Positions 41,401 through 48,677 of a stretch of DNA of 64,000 nucleotides are shown piece by piece. Numbering within the stretch: the first letter of the stretch is position 1; every line of letters begins with the position of its first letter. The DNA is from Ursus arctos (Eukaryota > Chordata > Mammalia > Carnivora > Ursidae): NCBI RefSeq assembly GCF_023065955.2, contig NW_026623008.1, positions 2,237,001 to 2,301,000 of the forward strand. Reading direction: 5' to 3'. The notes under the pieces were generated by a model, which saw only the letters and a list, made by a program, of their open reading frames with translations, had not been told where the DNA came from and made no database searches. The position numbers and the translations under genes were made by a program.

Positions 41401-44253
41401 AGGGCACGAAGTAGCCGGGCAGGCTCTCGCTGACGTAGAACTCCACCTTACTCGGGACCATGTACTGGTGCGCGAGCAGCTGCAGCTTCCGGACGCGGCA
41501 CCGCTCCACCATCTGGAGAACGATTTCTTGCGGAAACTGGCAAAACCTGAAGCAAACATGTGCGGGTTCCCGGCGGTCCGCAGGGGCTGGCGCCAGCGCC
41601 CCGGGCACGCGGACCGGGAGCCCCAGTTCGGACTGCCCCCCCCTCCCGCTTTTGGCAGCTGGAAAATGGTATGAAATGAAACGGTTTGAAATGAACCTCA
41701 ACACGAGATAAACACGTCGGTCTTAAGAGGCTGTACTAGCGGGAAACACGGAGCCCAAGGACTTTGCACAGGAACCCAAACGCTTCGGGAAAGCCACCTG
41801 CTCAGAGAACCCTGAACGATGCGTGCCTACCACGCGTGCTCAGTGTCCGCAGGAGAAGTCTACGACGGTCCACGGTGGAGCTTCTAGCTTTGCCTCGTAA
41901 GTGAGAGCACATTAACAACCTACATGAGAACAGGCTGGAGAACCAGTGTCGGCTGCGGGACCTGCTCGTGACTGAGCGACAGAGCACCGACAGTGGGCAC
42001 TCTGCAGGCAGAGCCGGCGAGCGCTGGATTGCTACAACAGTGGGCCGTCGAAAGCCCTGGGGTGGGGGAAGCAGCAAAGGATGGAACAGCTGGAAAGGGC
42101 CCGGCGGCCTCTTAGCTGAGGCCCCTCCTGCCCACTGGCCATGCTCCCCCCTTCTCTGCCACCTCTCCCAGCGGCCCCCCACTCCACTGAGAAAATTGGC
42201 CTCAAACGGGGCTGCTCCCACTGCTCCCTGAACGGAGCAGCCTCCCTGCTGGTGCCCCACCCCCCACTCACTCCCCTGAACTGCTCCGGAGCCTGCCTGC
42301 CCCCACCCAGCCTTTTCTCTTCCTGTCACTCCCATCAACACACAAACACACTCTAGAACCCCCTGTTTTAAGAAACCCTTAAATGACCCCACATCCTTCT
42401 CAGGTCCCATGCCACCACTTGGCTGCCCTTGGCAAACCAGCACAGCTCTCTCATGCACCCCCTCCCCAGCCCCCTCCAGGGCACTTGGCCCGTGTTTTCA
42501 CAGCTTACTCTTGCCAAGGTCACCGCTGAGACCCATGACGCTGTGTGCAAGTGTACTTTCCGGTCCTGGCTTCACTCAGCCCATAGGCCTGAGCCCTTAT
42601 GACCTTAGGGTGTCTTCCCCTCTAACCAGGCCTGCACTGCCCCTGGGCTGGGTTCCAGACTCCTCCCTCTCCCTACATTTACCATTGGGGAGCCTATCAG
42701 AACCTGGCTTTAAAAACCTGCTTGTCAAGGAACCCCAAGTAGACATCACCCCAAGTCCAAGCCTATGATCTAGCTGGTGACTTGACATTTCCATGCAGTC
42801 ACCTGAAAGGCATAGGATATGACAGACAAAACAAACTCCTGACCCAGCCACCCTCCCCCACCCTTCGCAGCCAATCTCCTCGGCCCCCTGCTTTGCCCAC
42901 CGGGCAGCAGCAGCGCCACCCCCCTGGGACCCTCTTCACCCACTGCTGCGCCACGAGTGCCCGGTCTCACACAGCACAACAGAAACGAGGAGGGAAGAGT
43001 GCACAAAGGAACACTAGGCTGAGTGCACGAGAACCTGTGCAGCCTCTGTGTCTAACTCCGAGGGGTGTGCAGGGGTGCTGGGGGAGGGTGTGTGGTGAGG
43101 AGGGGGTGGGTGAGCTCAGATCAGATGGCCTCTCAGCCCAGGGGCACCGTCGCCTGGAGTTTTCAGAAATGAAAAGCTCGGAAGAGAAATGCACTTGGGG
43201 CAGGAGGGCAGCTAGGACGGGCTTGTGAGACGAACACTGCTCAGTCTCCCATGGTGGGCAAGCGTGGCTTCAGGCGTGTAAGATATTTACTGCTCTCAAA
43301 CTGGCCTCATGTTATGAGCACATGTTATGACCCCTGGTGAGGTCATTCCAGGCATAAAGGCACTTAGTGACCGATGATGAAAAAAACCCTCCGAAGCAGT
43401 TTAAGGAAAAGACAATGGACAAAATTTGGAAGTTGTATGCTTTTTAAAACCCTTCAAAAGATGGGCCTGGGAGTGTGTAATTCAAACGTAGTTTATCGAG
43501 CTCAAGCACGCATCAAAGCCCTTCAGGGACACTAAGAGGTGACAGGGCGGTGGGGAGCGTGAGAGGCAGGGACACTGGGAGGGGGCGGACCGGGATGGGG
43601 AGCTGGCCTCACGGGCAGGAAGCCTGATCAGGCGCTTGGGCTCCTGAACACCTATGACTCCACCTTTGGTGAAGACTGAACGCCTCTCAGGAAAAGGCTT
43701 AGTTTCAGAAAAATACTAACTAGTACTGTTTCTCAAGTAATGGACATTTTTAAAGGTGCACATATATCGTAGACAAACATTTGAAAGAGACGTTCCTGGT
43801 TAAAGTTTGGGGTTCACAAAATCTCACCCACAGAAGCACAGTTGTGAAACTAAGGAGCTCGGCACAGAACACGGATGGGAATGAGGCTAGGGAGGACGGC
43901 TAACAACCCTGCGTGGTCCCTTCTCCCTCTCCTCCGTAGCACATTTCTTAAGTGAACATCAGTTAATGTTATCAGGGAATAAGATCCAACAAATTGTCTT
44001 TAAAAACACTAAAAGCAGGAAATAACCCATCCCATCACTGCAAACACAGCGTGTGGTTCTGAGGCCTGAGTCGTAATACAAGCAGAAGCACGGAAAGAAG
44101 GCAGCCCGCCGCCCCAGCCCACGGCCGCCGCCCGGCCCACCTCGGTGACCTCCACCCGCTGACGGTTGGTGCGTGGATCATTAGTTCCCGGGCGCTGAAG
44201 CCATCTTCATGTCCAGAGGAGCTGACGACGACGAAGCCAATCTTGTGGGGCAT
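16626..44253 (-). CDS. CEP104: CEP104 complete coding sequence, 21 coding exons, 920 aa
   Basis: Centrosomal protein of 104 kDa. It is a microtubule plus-end and ciliary-tip protein needed for cilium formation, and mutations in people cause a Joubert syndrome. Splicing by hand, coding exons in order are 44253-44141, 41546-41373, 41059-40921, 39712-39650, 39349-39273, 36872-36704, 36266-36111, 35169-34948, 32633-32442, 31876-31709, 31164-30991, 29564-29388, 25771-25565, 25166-25059, 21246-21210, 20830-20764, 20211-20103, 19840-19702, 19548-19481, 17741-17651, 16738-16626. They sum to 2763 bases, every junction keeps frame, and all sites are GT/AG. Layout: N-terminal jelly-roll domain (about 1-150), coiled coil (about 205-285), TOG domain (about 410-670), second short coiled coil (680-713), zinc-finger array (about 748-867), and a C-terminal SKIP (901-904) fitting the SxIP EB1-binding motif. 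Human CEP104 is about 925 residues. The gene appears intact. Confidence 0.96.
17651..17741 (-). CDS. CEP104: CEP104 exon 21
   Basis: Starts AWKAHLMGSAGC after TTGCAG and ends CCGCCGG at a GTAAGG donor (phase 1). It finishes the last zinc finger (H and C of the CPLC...H...C finger) and enters the basic tail. The 1.7 kb intron before it (17742-19480) has no repeat I can name. Confidence 0.95.
19481..19548 (-). CDS. CEP104: CEP104 exon 20
   Basis: Encodes PAKPEKLANRCPLCHENF and SPGEE, with the CPLC pair of the C-terminal zinc finger. Acceptor CTGCAG, donor GTGAGG, phase 1 in and phase 0 out. Confidence 0.95.
19702..19840 (-). CDS. CEP104: CEP104 exon 19
   Basis: Begins VVEISSLTEHLLTEC after GATGCAG and ends TGTAACC at GTGAGT. 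It carries the middle zinc fingers (H-LLTEC, CYRC, H-IKTKEC), residues about 785-830. Confidence 0.95.
19996..20140 (-). repeat. CEP104: 40-bp tandem triplication across the CEP104 exon 18 3' end and donor
   Basis: The last ~27 coding bases of exon 18 plus the start of intron 18 are repeated three times with exact 40-bp spacing. On the minus strand GACAG/GTCAGT (donor at 20102), GACGG/GTCAGT (20062) and GACGG/GTCAGT (20022) recur. The outermost, most conserved copy gives the ancestral protein (CAHCRQ then VVEIS). Using either inner donor would add 40 or 80 bases and break frame. Confidence 0.88.
20103..20211 (-). CDS. CEP104: CEP104 exon 18
   Basis: Starts LCIFCGERSESFTEDG after CTTGCAG and ends CAHCRQ at GTCAGT. 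It encodes the first zinc fingers (CIFC...H...HC, CAHC). The adjacent intron contains two decayed copies of its 3' end (see the triplication). Confidence 0.95.
20764..20830 (-). CDS. CEP104: CEP104 exon 17
   Basis: Short linker exon, read as (D)TQGGKAAPPPAPEVPGSHCLD(N), leading into the zinc fingers. Acceptor TTTCAG, donor GTGAGT. The intron after it (20212-20763) has no nameable repeat. Confidence 0.92.
20935..21106 (+). mobile_element. SINEC in CEP104 intron 16
   Basis: Full-length plus-strand SINEC head (GGGGCGCCTGGGGGCTCAG), CT-rich part and 16-base A tail at 21091-21106. It is antisense to CEP104 and sits about 100 bases from the 37-bp exon 16. Confidence 0.92.
21210..21246 (-). CDS. 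CEP104: CEP104 exon 16 (37-bp micro-exon)
   Basis: Acceptor TTCTTAG, donor GGGTAGGT. It encodes GNEGPSVEAESR plus the first base of D. The human protein has a different 12-residue sequence of the same length at this place, so length and phase fix the exon rather than sequence. Without it the flanking exons (phase 0 out, phase 1 in) would not join in frame. Confidence 0.82.
23420..23480 (+). mobile_element. MIR-like fragment in CEP104 intron 15
   Basis: 'agcgcctggcacacagcaggtgctcagcaaa' is the conserved core-end pattern of a mammalian MIR/L2 element. Short and old. Confidence 0.55.
23736..23920 (+). mobile_element. SINEC in CEP104 intron 15
   Basis: Head GGGGTGCCTGGGTGGCTCAG, B box, CT-rich tract and an AAATAAATAAAATAAAA tail. 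Flanking AATTTGTTTCC and AATTGTTTCTCC look like a decayed target duplication. Confidence 0.92.
24031..24219 (+). mobile_element. SINEC in CEP104 intron 15, second copy
   Basis: Head GGGGGGGCACCTGGAGGGCTC, 'tgggatcgagccccacatcagg' and a long A tail ending at 24219. It lies 110 bases from the previous SINE in the same orientation. Confidence 0.92.
25059..25166 (-). CDS. CEP104: CEP104 exon 15 (coiled coil)
   Basis: Encodes AQKKAATEEAEKRKKEEIK and ALQGQLAALKDIQAEAQ, a strongly charged helix with heptad-like leucines (residues 678-713). Acceptor ATACCAG, donor GTTGGG. The 3.8 kb intron that follows carries two SINEs and a MIR trace. Confidence 0.95.
25370..25455 (+). mobile_element. MIR-like fragment in CEP104 intron 14
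   Basis: 'cttacagatagggaaactgagagtctcacagg...gccaggatctgaactcagg' is the classic MIR middle section. Confidence 0.65.
25565..25771 (-). CDS. CEP104: CEP104 exon 14 (end of TOG domain)
   Basis: Encodes 69 residues from FSVSALEHRVYEVRETAVR to GRPTDAEIR. This is the final helical repeats of the TOG domain that binds tubulin in family members. Acceptor TGTTTAG, donor GTAAGT. Confidence 0.95.
25999..26440. repeat. (ATCT)n microsatellite, about 440 bp, CEP104 intron 13
   Basis: Near-pure ATCT/TCTA tetranucleotide array with periodic 'ctactatct' and 'tattatct' interruptions. Likely highly polymorphic. The long frames of SIYL repeats here are artefacts of the tetranucleotide. Confidence 0.97.
26766..26790. 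repeat. (TG)n dinucleotide repeat, CEP104 intron 13
   Basis: About 12 TG units in a row. Confidence 0.95.
29282..29340 (+). mobile_element. L2/MIR-like fragment with (CATT)n start, CEP104 intron 13
   Basis: 'cattcattcattcattcattcaacaaacattg...ccaccatgctccaggcc' is the usual 3' L2 pattern. It ends close to exon 13. Confidence 0.55.
29388..29564 (-). CDS. CEP104: CEP104 exon 13 (TOG domain)
   Basis: Encodes EMALFKEVRSLQIIPSYLV through TIDNVMK, 59 residues of the TOG helical array. Acceptor TTATAG, donor GTAAGC. The next intron (25772-29387) holds the ATCT and TG arrays. Confidence 0.95.
30110..30285 (+). mobile_element. SINEC in CEP104 intron 12
   Basis: Head GGGGGCGCCTGGGTGGCTCAG, 'tgatctcagggtcacggg', CT-rich section ending before a short A run. 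Relatively well preserved. Confidence 0.92.
30640..30690 (+). mobile_element. MIR/L2-like trace in CEP104 intron 12
   Basis: 'cagtacctggctcggaggaggcacgtttgttgaacgaa' resembles the 'gcctggcacatagtaggcgc...gttgaatgaa' pattern. Confidence 0.45.
30991..31164 (-). CDS. CEP104: CEP104 exon 12 (TOG domain)
   Basis: Encodes VFQASLKLLKMIITQYIPK to ARLRVIASNFIQ (58 residues). Acceptor TTCTTAG, donor GTACGA. Confidence 0.95.
31709..31876 (-). CDS. CEP104: CEP104 exon 11 (start of TOG domain)
   Basis: Encodes VAGAYSRTWSYREDALLAL through RRAIRDIVTP (56 residues). Acceptor TGGCAG, donor GTGAGT. Confidence 0.95.
32442..32633 (-). CDS. CEP104: CEP104 exon 10
   Basis: Encodes SVPYDERPLPASRK through DVLGESL (64 residues), a mainly disordered linker leading into the TOG domain. 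Two tandem AGs occur at the acceptor (CCGTAG then CTCCAG). I chose the second because the joined sequence then matches the human length; the first would add two residues (LQ) without breaking frame. Confidence 0.9.
32834..33497. repeat. 35-bp CpG-rich tandem array, about 19 copies, CEP104 intron 9
   Basis: Nearly perfect 35-bp units starting agcgattacagctcagcgg and ending ttacgat, with four CpGs per unit. Variants are limited to CpG-type transitions (cacgtagtttacg in two units) and one unit with a single-base deletion near 33434. Copies are adjacent with no spacers. It begins 200 bases upstream of the exon 10 acceptor. Confidence 0.97.
34565..34750 (+). mobile_element. MIR in CEP104 intron 9
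   Basis: 'tttacaaacacggtctcgtttattcctggaaacaatcc...gtagaggctcagaagg...agaccaccggctggtggg' follows the MIR consensus order. Confidence 0.7.
34948..35169 (-). CDS. CEP104: CEP104 exon 9 (variable linker)
   Basis: Encodes MRRPSDLPLQPLAHSASPRH to DPHLNAH, 74 residues versus 78 in human by my recollection. Rich in P, S and Q and presumably disordered. Acceptor CCCCAG, donor GTAGGT. Confidence 0.92.
35530..35715 (+). mobile_element. MIR in CEP104 intron 8
   Basis: 'gatgggataaggaaactgaggcagagtgggtaagg...ccagcgaggggccagatcagagcccagg' is the MIR core and 3' part. Confidence 0.7.
36111..36266 (-). CDS. CEP104: CEP104 exon 8 (coiled coil)
   Basis: Encodes VGERLGRYEVEKRCAVEKED to LHSLVDAEP (52 residues), the second half of the main coiled coil. 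Acceptor TTCAG, donor GTAGGT. Confidence 0.95.
36704..36872 (-). CDS. CEP104: CEP104 exon 7 (coiled coil)
   Basis: Encodes (G)KPDYISPLDDLAFDMYQDPE to QAIADLQK, entering the charged coiled coil. Almost identical to human. Acceptor TTTAG, donor GTACTG. The 2.4 kb intron before it (36873-39272) has only weak MIR/L2-like traces near 36990-37230. Confidence 0.96.
39273..39349 (-). CDS. CEP104: CEP104 exon 6
   Basis: Encodes TSREKLIDRYLGHSGEDPAL and EGTCT. Acceptor CCAAAG, donor GTAAGA, phase 2 out. Confidence 0.93.
39650..39712 (-). CDS. CEP104: CEP104 exon 5
   Basis: 63 bases encoding VALVAVNIIGDPADFGDENN plus I, the last strand of the N-terminal jelly-roll domain. Acceptor TTCTTAG, donor GTAAGT. 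The 1.2 kb intron before it (39713-40920) shows no clear repeat. Confidence 0.94.
40921..41059 (-). CDS. CEP104: CEP104 exon 4
   Basis: Encodes (G)YVSLCDNEKTGCKAREL to KYNIYNQ in the N-terminal jelly-roll domain. Acceptor TTCCAG, donor GTGAGA. Confidence 0.96.
41373..41546 (-). CDS. CEP104: CEP104 exon 3
   Basis: Encodes (R)FCQFPQEIVLQMVERCRVR to QAERFRRLG. Acceptor GCTTCAG, donor GTAAGC, phase 2 in and out. The intron before it (41547-44140) has no repeat I recognise. Confidence 0.96.
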
Positions 44254-44266
44254 CCTGGGTGCTGGG
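44141..44266 (-). CDS. CEP104: CEP104 exon 2 (start codon)
   Basis: Acceptor ATCAACAG at 44267, 13 untranslated bases, then ATG at 44253-44251. It encodes MPHKIGFVVVSSSGHEDGFS through GWRSP(R). Coding part 113 bases, donor GTGGGC. The start matches the human protein start exactly. Confidence 0.95.
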
Positions 44267-44507
44267 CTGTTGATAGGGCAGGAGAGACTTCCTTAAGATA
44301 AAGGAACTTGGTGACGCTTTACAGCATTGAACCTGTTAGCTCATGCCCTGCTCATAGACAAAATAATTCACAACATATCAGAATTTTCCCATCACTTTCA
44401 ACGAATCCAGTTTTTCTGTTAAGTGTTTCTCCTAGGAGCCTCTAACTCTACTTCAGGTACCATTTATCTTGACTTTTTCCAAATACATGTCCTAAAAATT
44501 TGACCAG

Positions 44508-44905
44508 TGTTGTGGGTTGAATGGTGTCCTCCCCAAAAGAGGATGAAGTCCTAACTCCCAGTACCTGTGAATATGAGCTTTATTGGAAATAGGGTCTTTG
44601 CAGTGTAATGGGGTGAAGACGAGGTCGTGCTGGAGTAGGTGGGCCCTGATACAAAAGCACTGGTGTCCATCTGAGAGACACAGACATGCACACAGACAAG
44701 AAGCCAAGCCCAGGAATGCCAAGCATTTCTGTCAGCACCAGACGGTGGAAGAGCCAGGAAGGACCCTCCCGTGGAGTCTTCACAAAGAGCACAGCCCTGC
44801 TGACACCCTGATTGTGGGTTTCTAGCCTCCCGAGTACATTTTTGTTGTTCTAAGTCACCCACTTTGGGCACTTTGATATGGCAAGACCAAAGAGTTTTGT
44901 TAAGA
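44508..44905 (+). mobile_element. MLT1A-like (ERVL-MaLR) solo LTR, CEP104 intron 1
   Basis: Starts TGTTGTGGGTTGAATGGTGTC and carries 'ggaaatagggtctttgcagtgtaatgggg', 'gtgggccctgatacaaaagcactggtgtcc', 'gccaagcccaggaatgcc' and 'gccctgctgacaccctgattg', in MLT1A order to near full length. Confidence 0.85.
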
Positions 44906-46669
44906 TACAAACACCAAATTTTTTTATATTACTTAAGAAACTACTACAACAGGTACGCTAAGAAGTTATAAAAAAATAAGGGGGAAAGGGGCAGTTTAAT
45001 CAACAGCATGGTGACCGCTGAATGCAAAGGCACGGCCCGAGCAGGGAGGGCAAGACTCCAGGGGGATACACGCCAGGGGCAGATGTGCGCCTGGGCCTGC
45101 GTCAGATATTTAAATAGTGGTTGGATGAACTTTTTACGTCATTGTTGAGTGAACAGTCCACGGCTGAATATCATCTCGAGGATGGATGTCGTGACGTCTG
45201 GTTTTGCTTGCTCAGCACCCATCCTGTCCTGGTTTGAAAACAGCAGCTCAGCGGCAGTTTCTGCCCGCACCGCTCCCGGGCTCAGTCAGTCTGTGGGCTC
45301 CACGTCCCTCCTCAGCAGCTATTCAGGGGTGGGAGCATGAGAGGGCCCAAATGGGACCAATGTGGCTCTATCCCCGGACTCTGCTGGGGCTACAGGGAAA
45401 GAGAAGCCTTCCTCTTGCTGGGGCTGTAGCTGGGGAACATTTCCGGGGGCTACTGGTGGCCACCAGTGGGGAGGTCCTGCCGGAGAGCAGGCTGACACGG
45501 GGAAACAGCTGCCTCGGGAACCCAGAGGTTCAGCCACATTTAAGGCCCAAACTACCCATAAACTTCTGGTTATTTTCCAGTTCCTGAGCCAGTCAAATTC
45601 CCTTCCAGTAAGCCAATCTGAATTAGCTTTAAGTATCTGCAACAAGAAGAGTCCTCACTAAGATAGAAAATAAAGAATTCTCCAGAAAGTTCTCTGGGGT
45701 AGGACATACTGTCAATTGAGATCCTGAGTAGGAGGCAACATATACATATATCCTGCATGATTTTGCTTATTTTAATGTGCTTGACATGATCTAGGTCTTG
45801 TACTTTCACTCGAAACCTCAAATGACCCACATCAATAAATTAATCATCGGCTGGTACTCGCCATTCTTCTTCGAATATATGAACAAAAGCATTACTAACA
45901 GAATAATAAACCATTATTAAAGATCATAATTTTTGACACAAGCTTGCTGAAGGACGTCACAGTATAGCAGAGGAGCACTGAAGGAAACTCACTCAGAAAA
46001 TAAAGGAAAGCAAGCGCCAACACTGAATGAGCGTGACTGTATGCAGGCGTGCTGCAGAGCCCCACCTGCGCTCCCACCAGGAACGGGCTTTGTCGTCCAC
46101 ACTGCAGCTCCTTCCACGAGCTGGGGCTTTCAGCCTCCACTTACCCTGCACTTTCTCCTCCCCACTTCCATCCATCACGTGCCAAGTCTTGTTGGTCCTG
46201 CCTTTCAGATGACTGACTACGATTGAATGCACTCTTCTCCATCCCACTGTCTTTTCTAGTGGGTGACCACAGACTCCCCACTTGGAACACTGCCCCCAAT
46301 TGTCCTGTGTTCCTCCTCAAGCACAACTGGGGTCATCAGTACCTGTATCCTAACTCAGAGCTCTTGATGTGCTCCCTGTCCAGGGCTGAAGGGTCAACTG
46401 TGTCCTGATCCGACCTGCTGTTCGAATTCTGAAGTCCAGCCAAACTTAACTAAAGCTCAGTTCTATCTCTCTGTTCTGAATTTCTCAAAACCTTCCATCA
46501 TCCTTAAGAGCAGGGCCCGTTACTTTCTATTCCACCTTGAAATTAGTAGGCATCTACTAAGTATTTTCAACGAAATGTGATTATGTACCTTGAAATTCTA
46601 AAATCCGAAATACCATTCACATTGCCCCACTTGTAGAAGACGTATATTCCTTTACATAGCACTCTTGCT

Positions 46670-46890
46670 TGCAGATGGACGCTACCTTTAAAGCACTTAC
46701 TGTGTGCCAAGGACTGTCCTCAGCCCTAGACACATACCTTCATAACAACCCTGACATAGGTTTGTTGTCACACAACTTTAGAGATATGGAAACTGAGGTA
46801 CAGAGAGGCCCATGATCAAGTTTACACAGCTAGTAAGCCACGTAGGCAGAGTATTTTTAGCTGGTTGGGTTCCAGAGTCTCTGATCTTGA
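46670..46890 (+). mobile_element. MIR in CEP104 intron 1
   Basis: 'gcacttactgtgtgccaagg...cttcataacaaccctgacatagg...gatatggaaactgaggtacagag...cacagctagtaagcc' is an almost complete MIR. Confidence 0.88.
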
Positions 46891-48037
46891 CCAAAACCCT
46901 CTGCTAAGGTTCTAAGACTTAAAATAGGACCTTTGAAGTCCAAATAGAGGTTGTGTCCACTATACGATATTGCCTCAAAAATTCAAAACAAAGTACTGGC
47001 ATTTAGTAACCAGGTAGGAGACATGCCTGGGCACTGTAAAGACAACATTATTAACTCACTTTAAGTAATTGAAAAGGATTCCTTTTTGGCCACCCTCTTC
47101 CAAAGCCCTTCCACCTTGTACCCTTGGGTCCCCTTTGTGGAAACCTTCAGGAGTGTTACATGATACTTGAGATGTCACTAAAGGACACTGCCATTAGACT
47201 ATAAAAATCACCACTAACGTTTTGGGAAAAATCAAAGCTCTGTTGAATACTCAGCTATTAGCATGCAGGACCCCAAGCAGCAACTGCTGTCCACGGCTTC
47301 CTTGCTACGCCTGATAGTACCTGCATGGACCAAGGTAGCTCGGGGTTCCTTCACCAAGTCTATCAACATGTACCTTTCCAGTTATGTGTCAGGATTGCTG
47401 ACATCTATGAATTAAACAGAAACAATCCAGCAACTTCCCAACATTTTGCTACAAGACTAAGAAACAAACCTTGTTTCCATTTTTCTTTTTATTGACACCT
47501 AAATGTTACACGAGTAAATAATTTTTGGTCAAGTAATCTTAAAGACTGAAAGTGCCGCAGAGCCTATCTGAAATTGAATAGGAACCAAAGAAAGATGGGG
47601 GAGAGTGGGGGTGAAGAGAGGCACTGAACCTGCACAGGGGCGTAACCACATTCTTCACTCGGGTCAGGCAGGGTTCTGGGTCATCTGTGCGCCCAGAACA
47701 GGGAGGTCCGGACGTGCGGACAGTACCTGACGGTAAATCCGGCGCCGGCTGGAGGCCACCGCAGACCGGACCTTGGGCAGTGGCGGGCGGCGCCCAACGC
47801 GGCAGGGGCACCCTTCGTACTAGCTCCCCGCCCCCGGCCGGGTCCGCGGCCCCCCGACCGCGCCCACCCCAGTAGGCCCCGCACCCTGGGCCCAGCCCCC
47901 GGCCCCCGATTGCCCCGGCCGCGCCCACACCCGCCAGGCCCCGCACCCCGACCTCCCGGCCCTCCGACTCCCCGGGCCGCACCCACAGCCGCCAGGCCCC
48001 GCATCCCGGGTCCGCGCGTTGTCGGGGCTCGGGGTAC

Positions 48038-48250
48038 CTGTCAGGACCGAAGGCCCGTCCGGACCTCGGCGCCTGCACGGTCCTCAGGTCTCTCCGCCGC
48101 CCCTCGGCAGCGCCTTCCGGAGCTCAGGCGGCGCCTCCTCCGCCGCCCACCGCCCGTCCGCACCCCAGAGCCAAAGCGGCGGCGGCCGCCAAGGAGCAGC
48201 CCCGGCCTCCTGCGCCCAGCGCCAGGGCCGCGGCCGTCGCTCTCATGACA
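48038..48250 (-). other. CEP104: CEP104 exon 1, untranslated (5' end inferred)
   Basis: A consensus donor CTGACAG/GTACCC at 48038-48036 on the minus strand lies just inside the CpG island, in the expected place for the non-coding first exon. No ATG precedes the donor in the exon. The transcription start is inferred, not seen. Confidence 0.55.
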
Positions 48251-48294
48251 ACCAGGCCGGCCGGACCGGGCCGCGCCTGCGTACAAGGCGGGGC

Positions 48295-48436
48295 CGCGCC
48301 TCCTCTTCCCCGGGCCTTCTGGGTAATGGAGTCTCTGGGGGGCGGCGCCTGCGCAGAAGACGGAACCGCGCCTCCTCTTCCCCGGGCCTTCTGGGTAATG
48401 GAGTTTCCGGGGCACTCCGTGCGACCTTCGTCCCCG
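48295..48436. repeat. 71-bp tandem duplication in the CEP104-DFFB promoter with ZNF143/THAP11-like motif
   Basis: Two copies of a block containing CGCGCCTCCTCTTCCCCGGG and CCTTCTGGGTAATGGAGT lie side by side with few differences. The reverse strand of the latter, ACTCCATTACCCAGAAGG, resembles the ACTACAATTCCCAGAATGC element bound by ZNF143 and THAP11, so that element is present twice. Confidence 0.8.
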
Positions 48437-48554
48437 CAGCAGAGCCCACAGGGCGGAGGACCCCCGCCGCTCAGCTGATATCTGCGGCCTGGGCGACCAC
48501 GCGCCTGAGCGGCCCGCCAAGCAGGTACCGCCGGCGGGCTCGGAGGCCCTGAGG

Positions 48555-48677
48555 ATGTTGGCGGTGTTCCGGAAGCCCAAGACGTTCAAGCTGCGGGCTC
48601 TGCACAGCCAGGAGAAGTTCGGGGTGGCGGGGAGGAGCTGCCAGGAGGTGCTGCAGAAGGGGTGCCTCCACTTGCAG
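48555..48677 (+). CDS. DFFB: DFFB exon 1
   Basis: ATG at 48555 (gaggATGttgg). It encodes MLAVFRKPKTFKLRALHS to KGCLHLQ, the first strands of the CIDE-N domain. Donor GTGCCT. No upstream in-frame ATG fits better. The 1 kb intron after it has a MIR trace near 48885-48980. Confidence 0.95.

Larger units (their letters stand above)
47690..48600. promoter_or_regulatory. CEP104-DFFB bidirectional CpG-island promoter
   Basis: CpG-dense GC-rich DNA covers CEP104 exon 1 and DFFB exon 1, which point away from each other. The human genes start within about 50 bases of each other head to head, so a shared promoter is expected. A 71-bp block is duplicated in tandem in its centre (48295-48436). GCGCCTGCGCA near 48344 and GCGCCTGCGTA near 48271 resemble NRF1 sites. 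No TATA box is visible. Confidence 0.85.

Noticed and set aside
47539..48078. Possible 18-residue in-frame N-terminal extension of CEP104 from exon 1
   Set aside because: The frame from exon 1 would join exon 2 in phase, but the upstream codon at 48078 is GTG, not ATG, and the human start matches the ATG at 44253.
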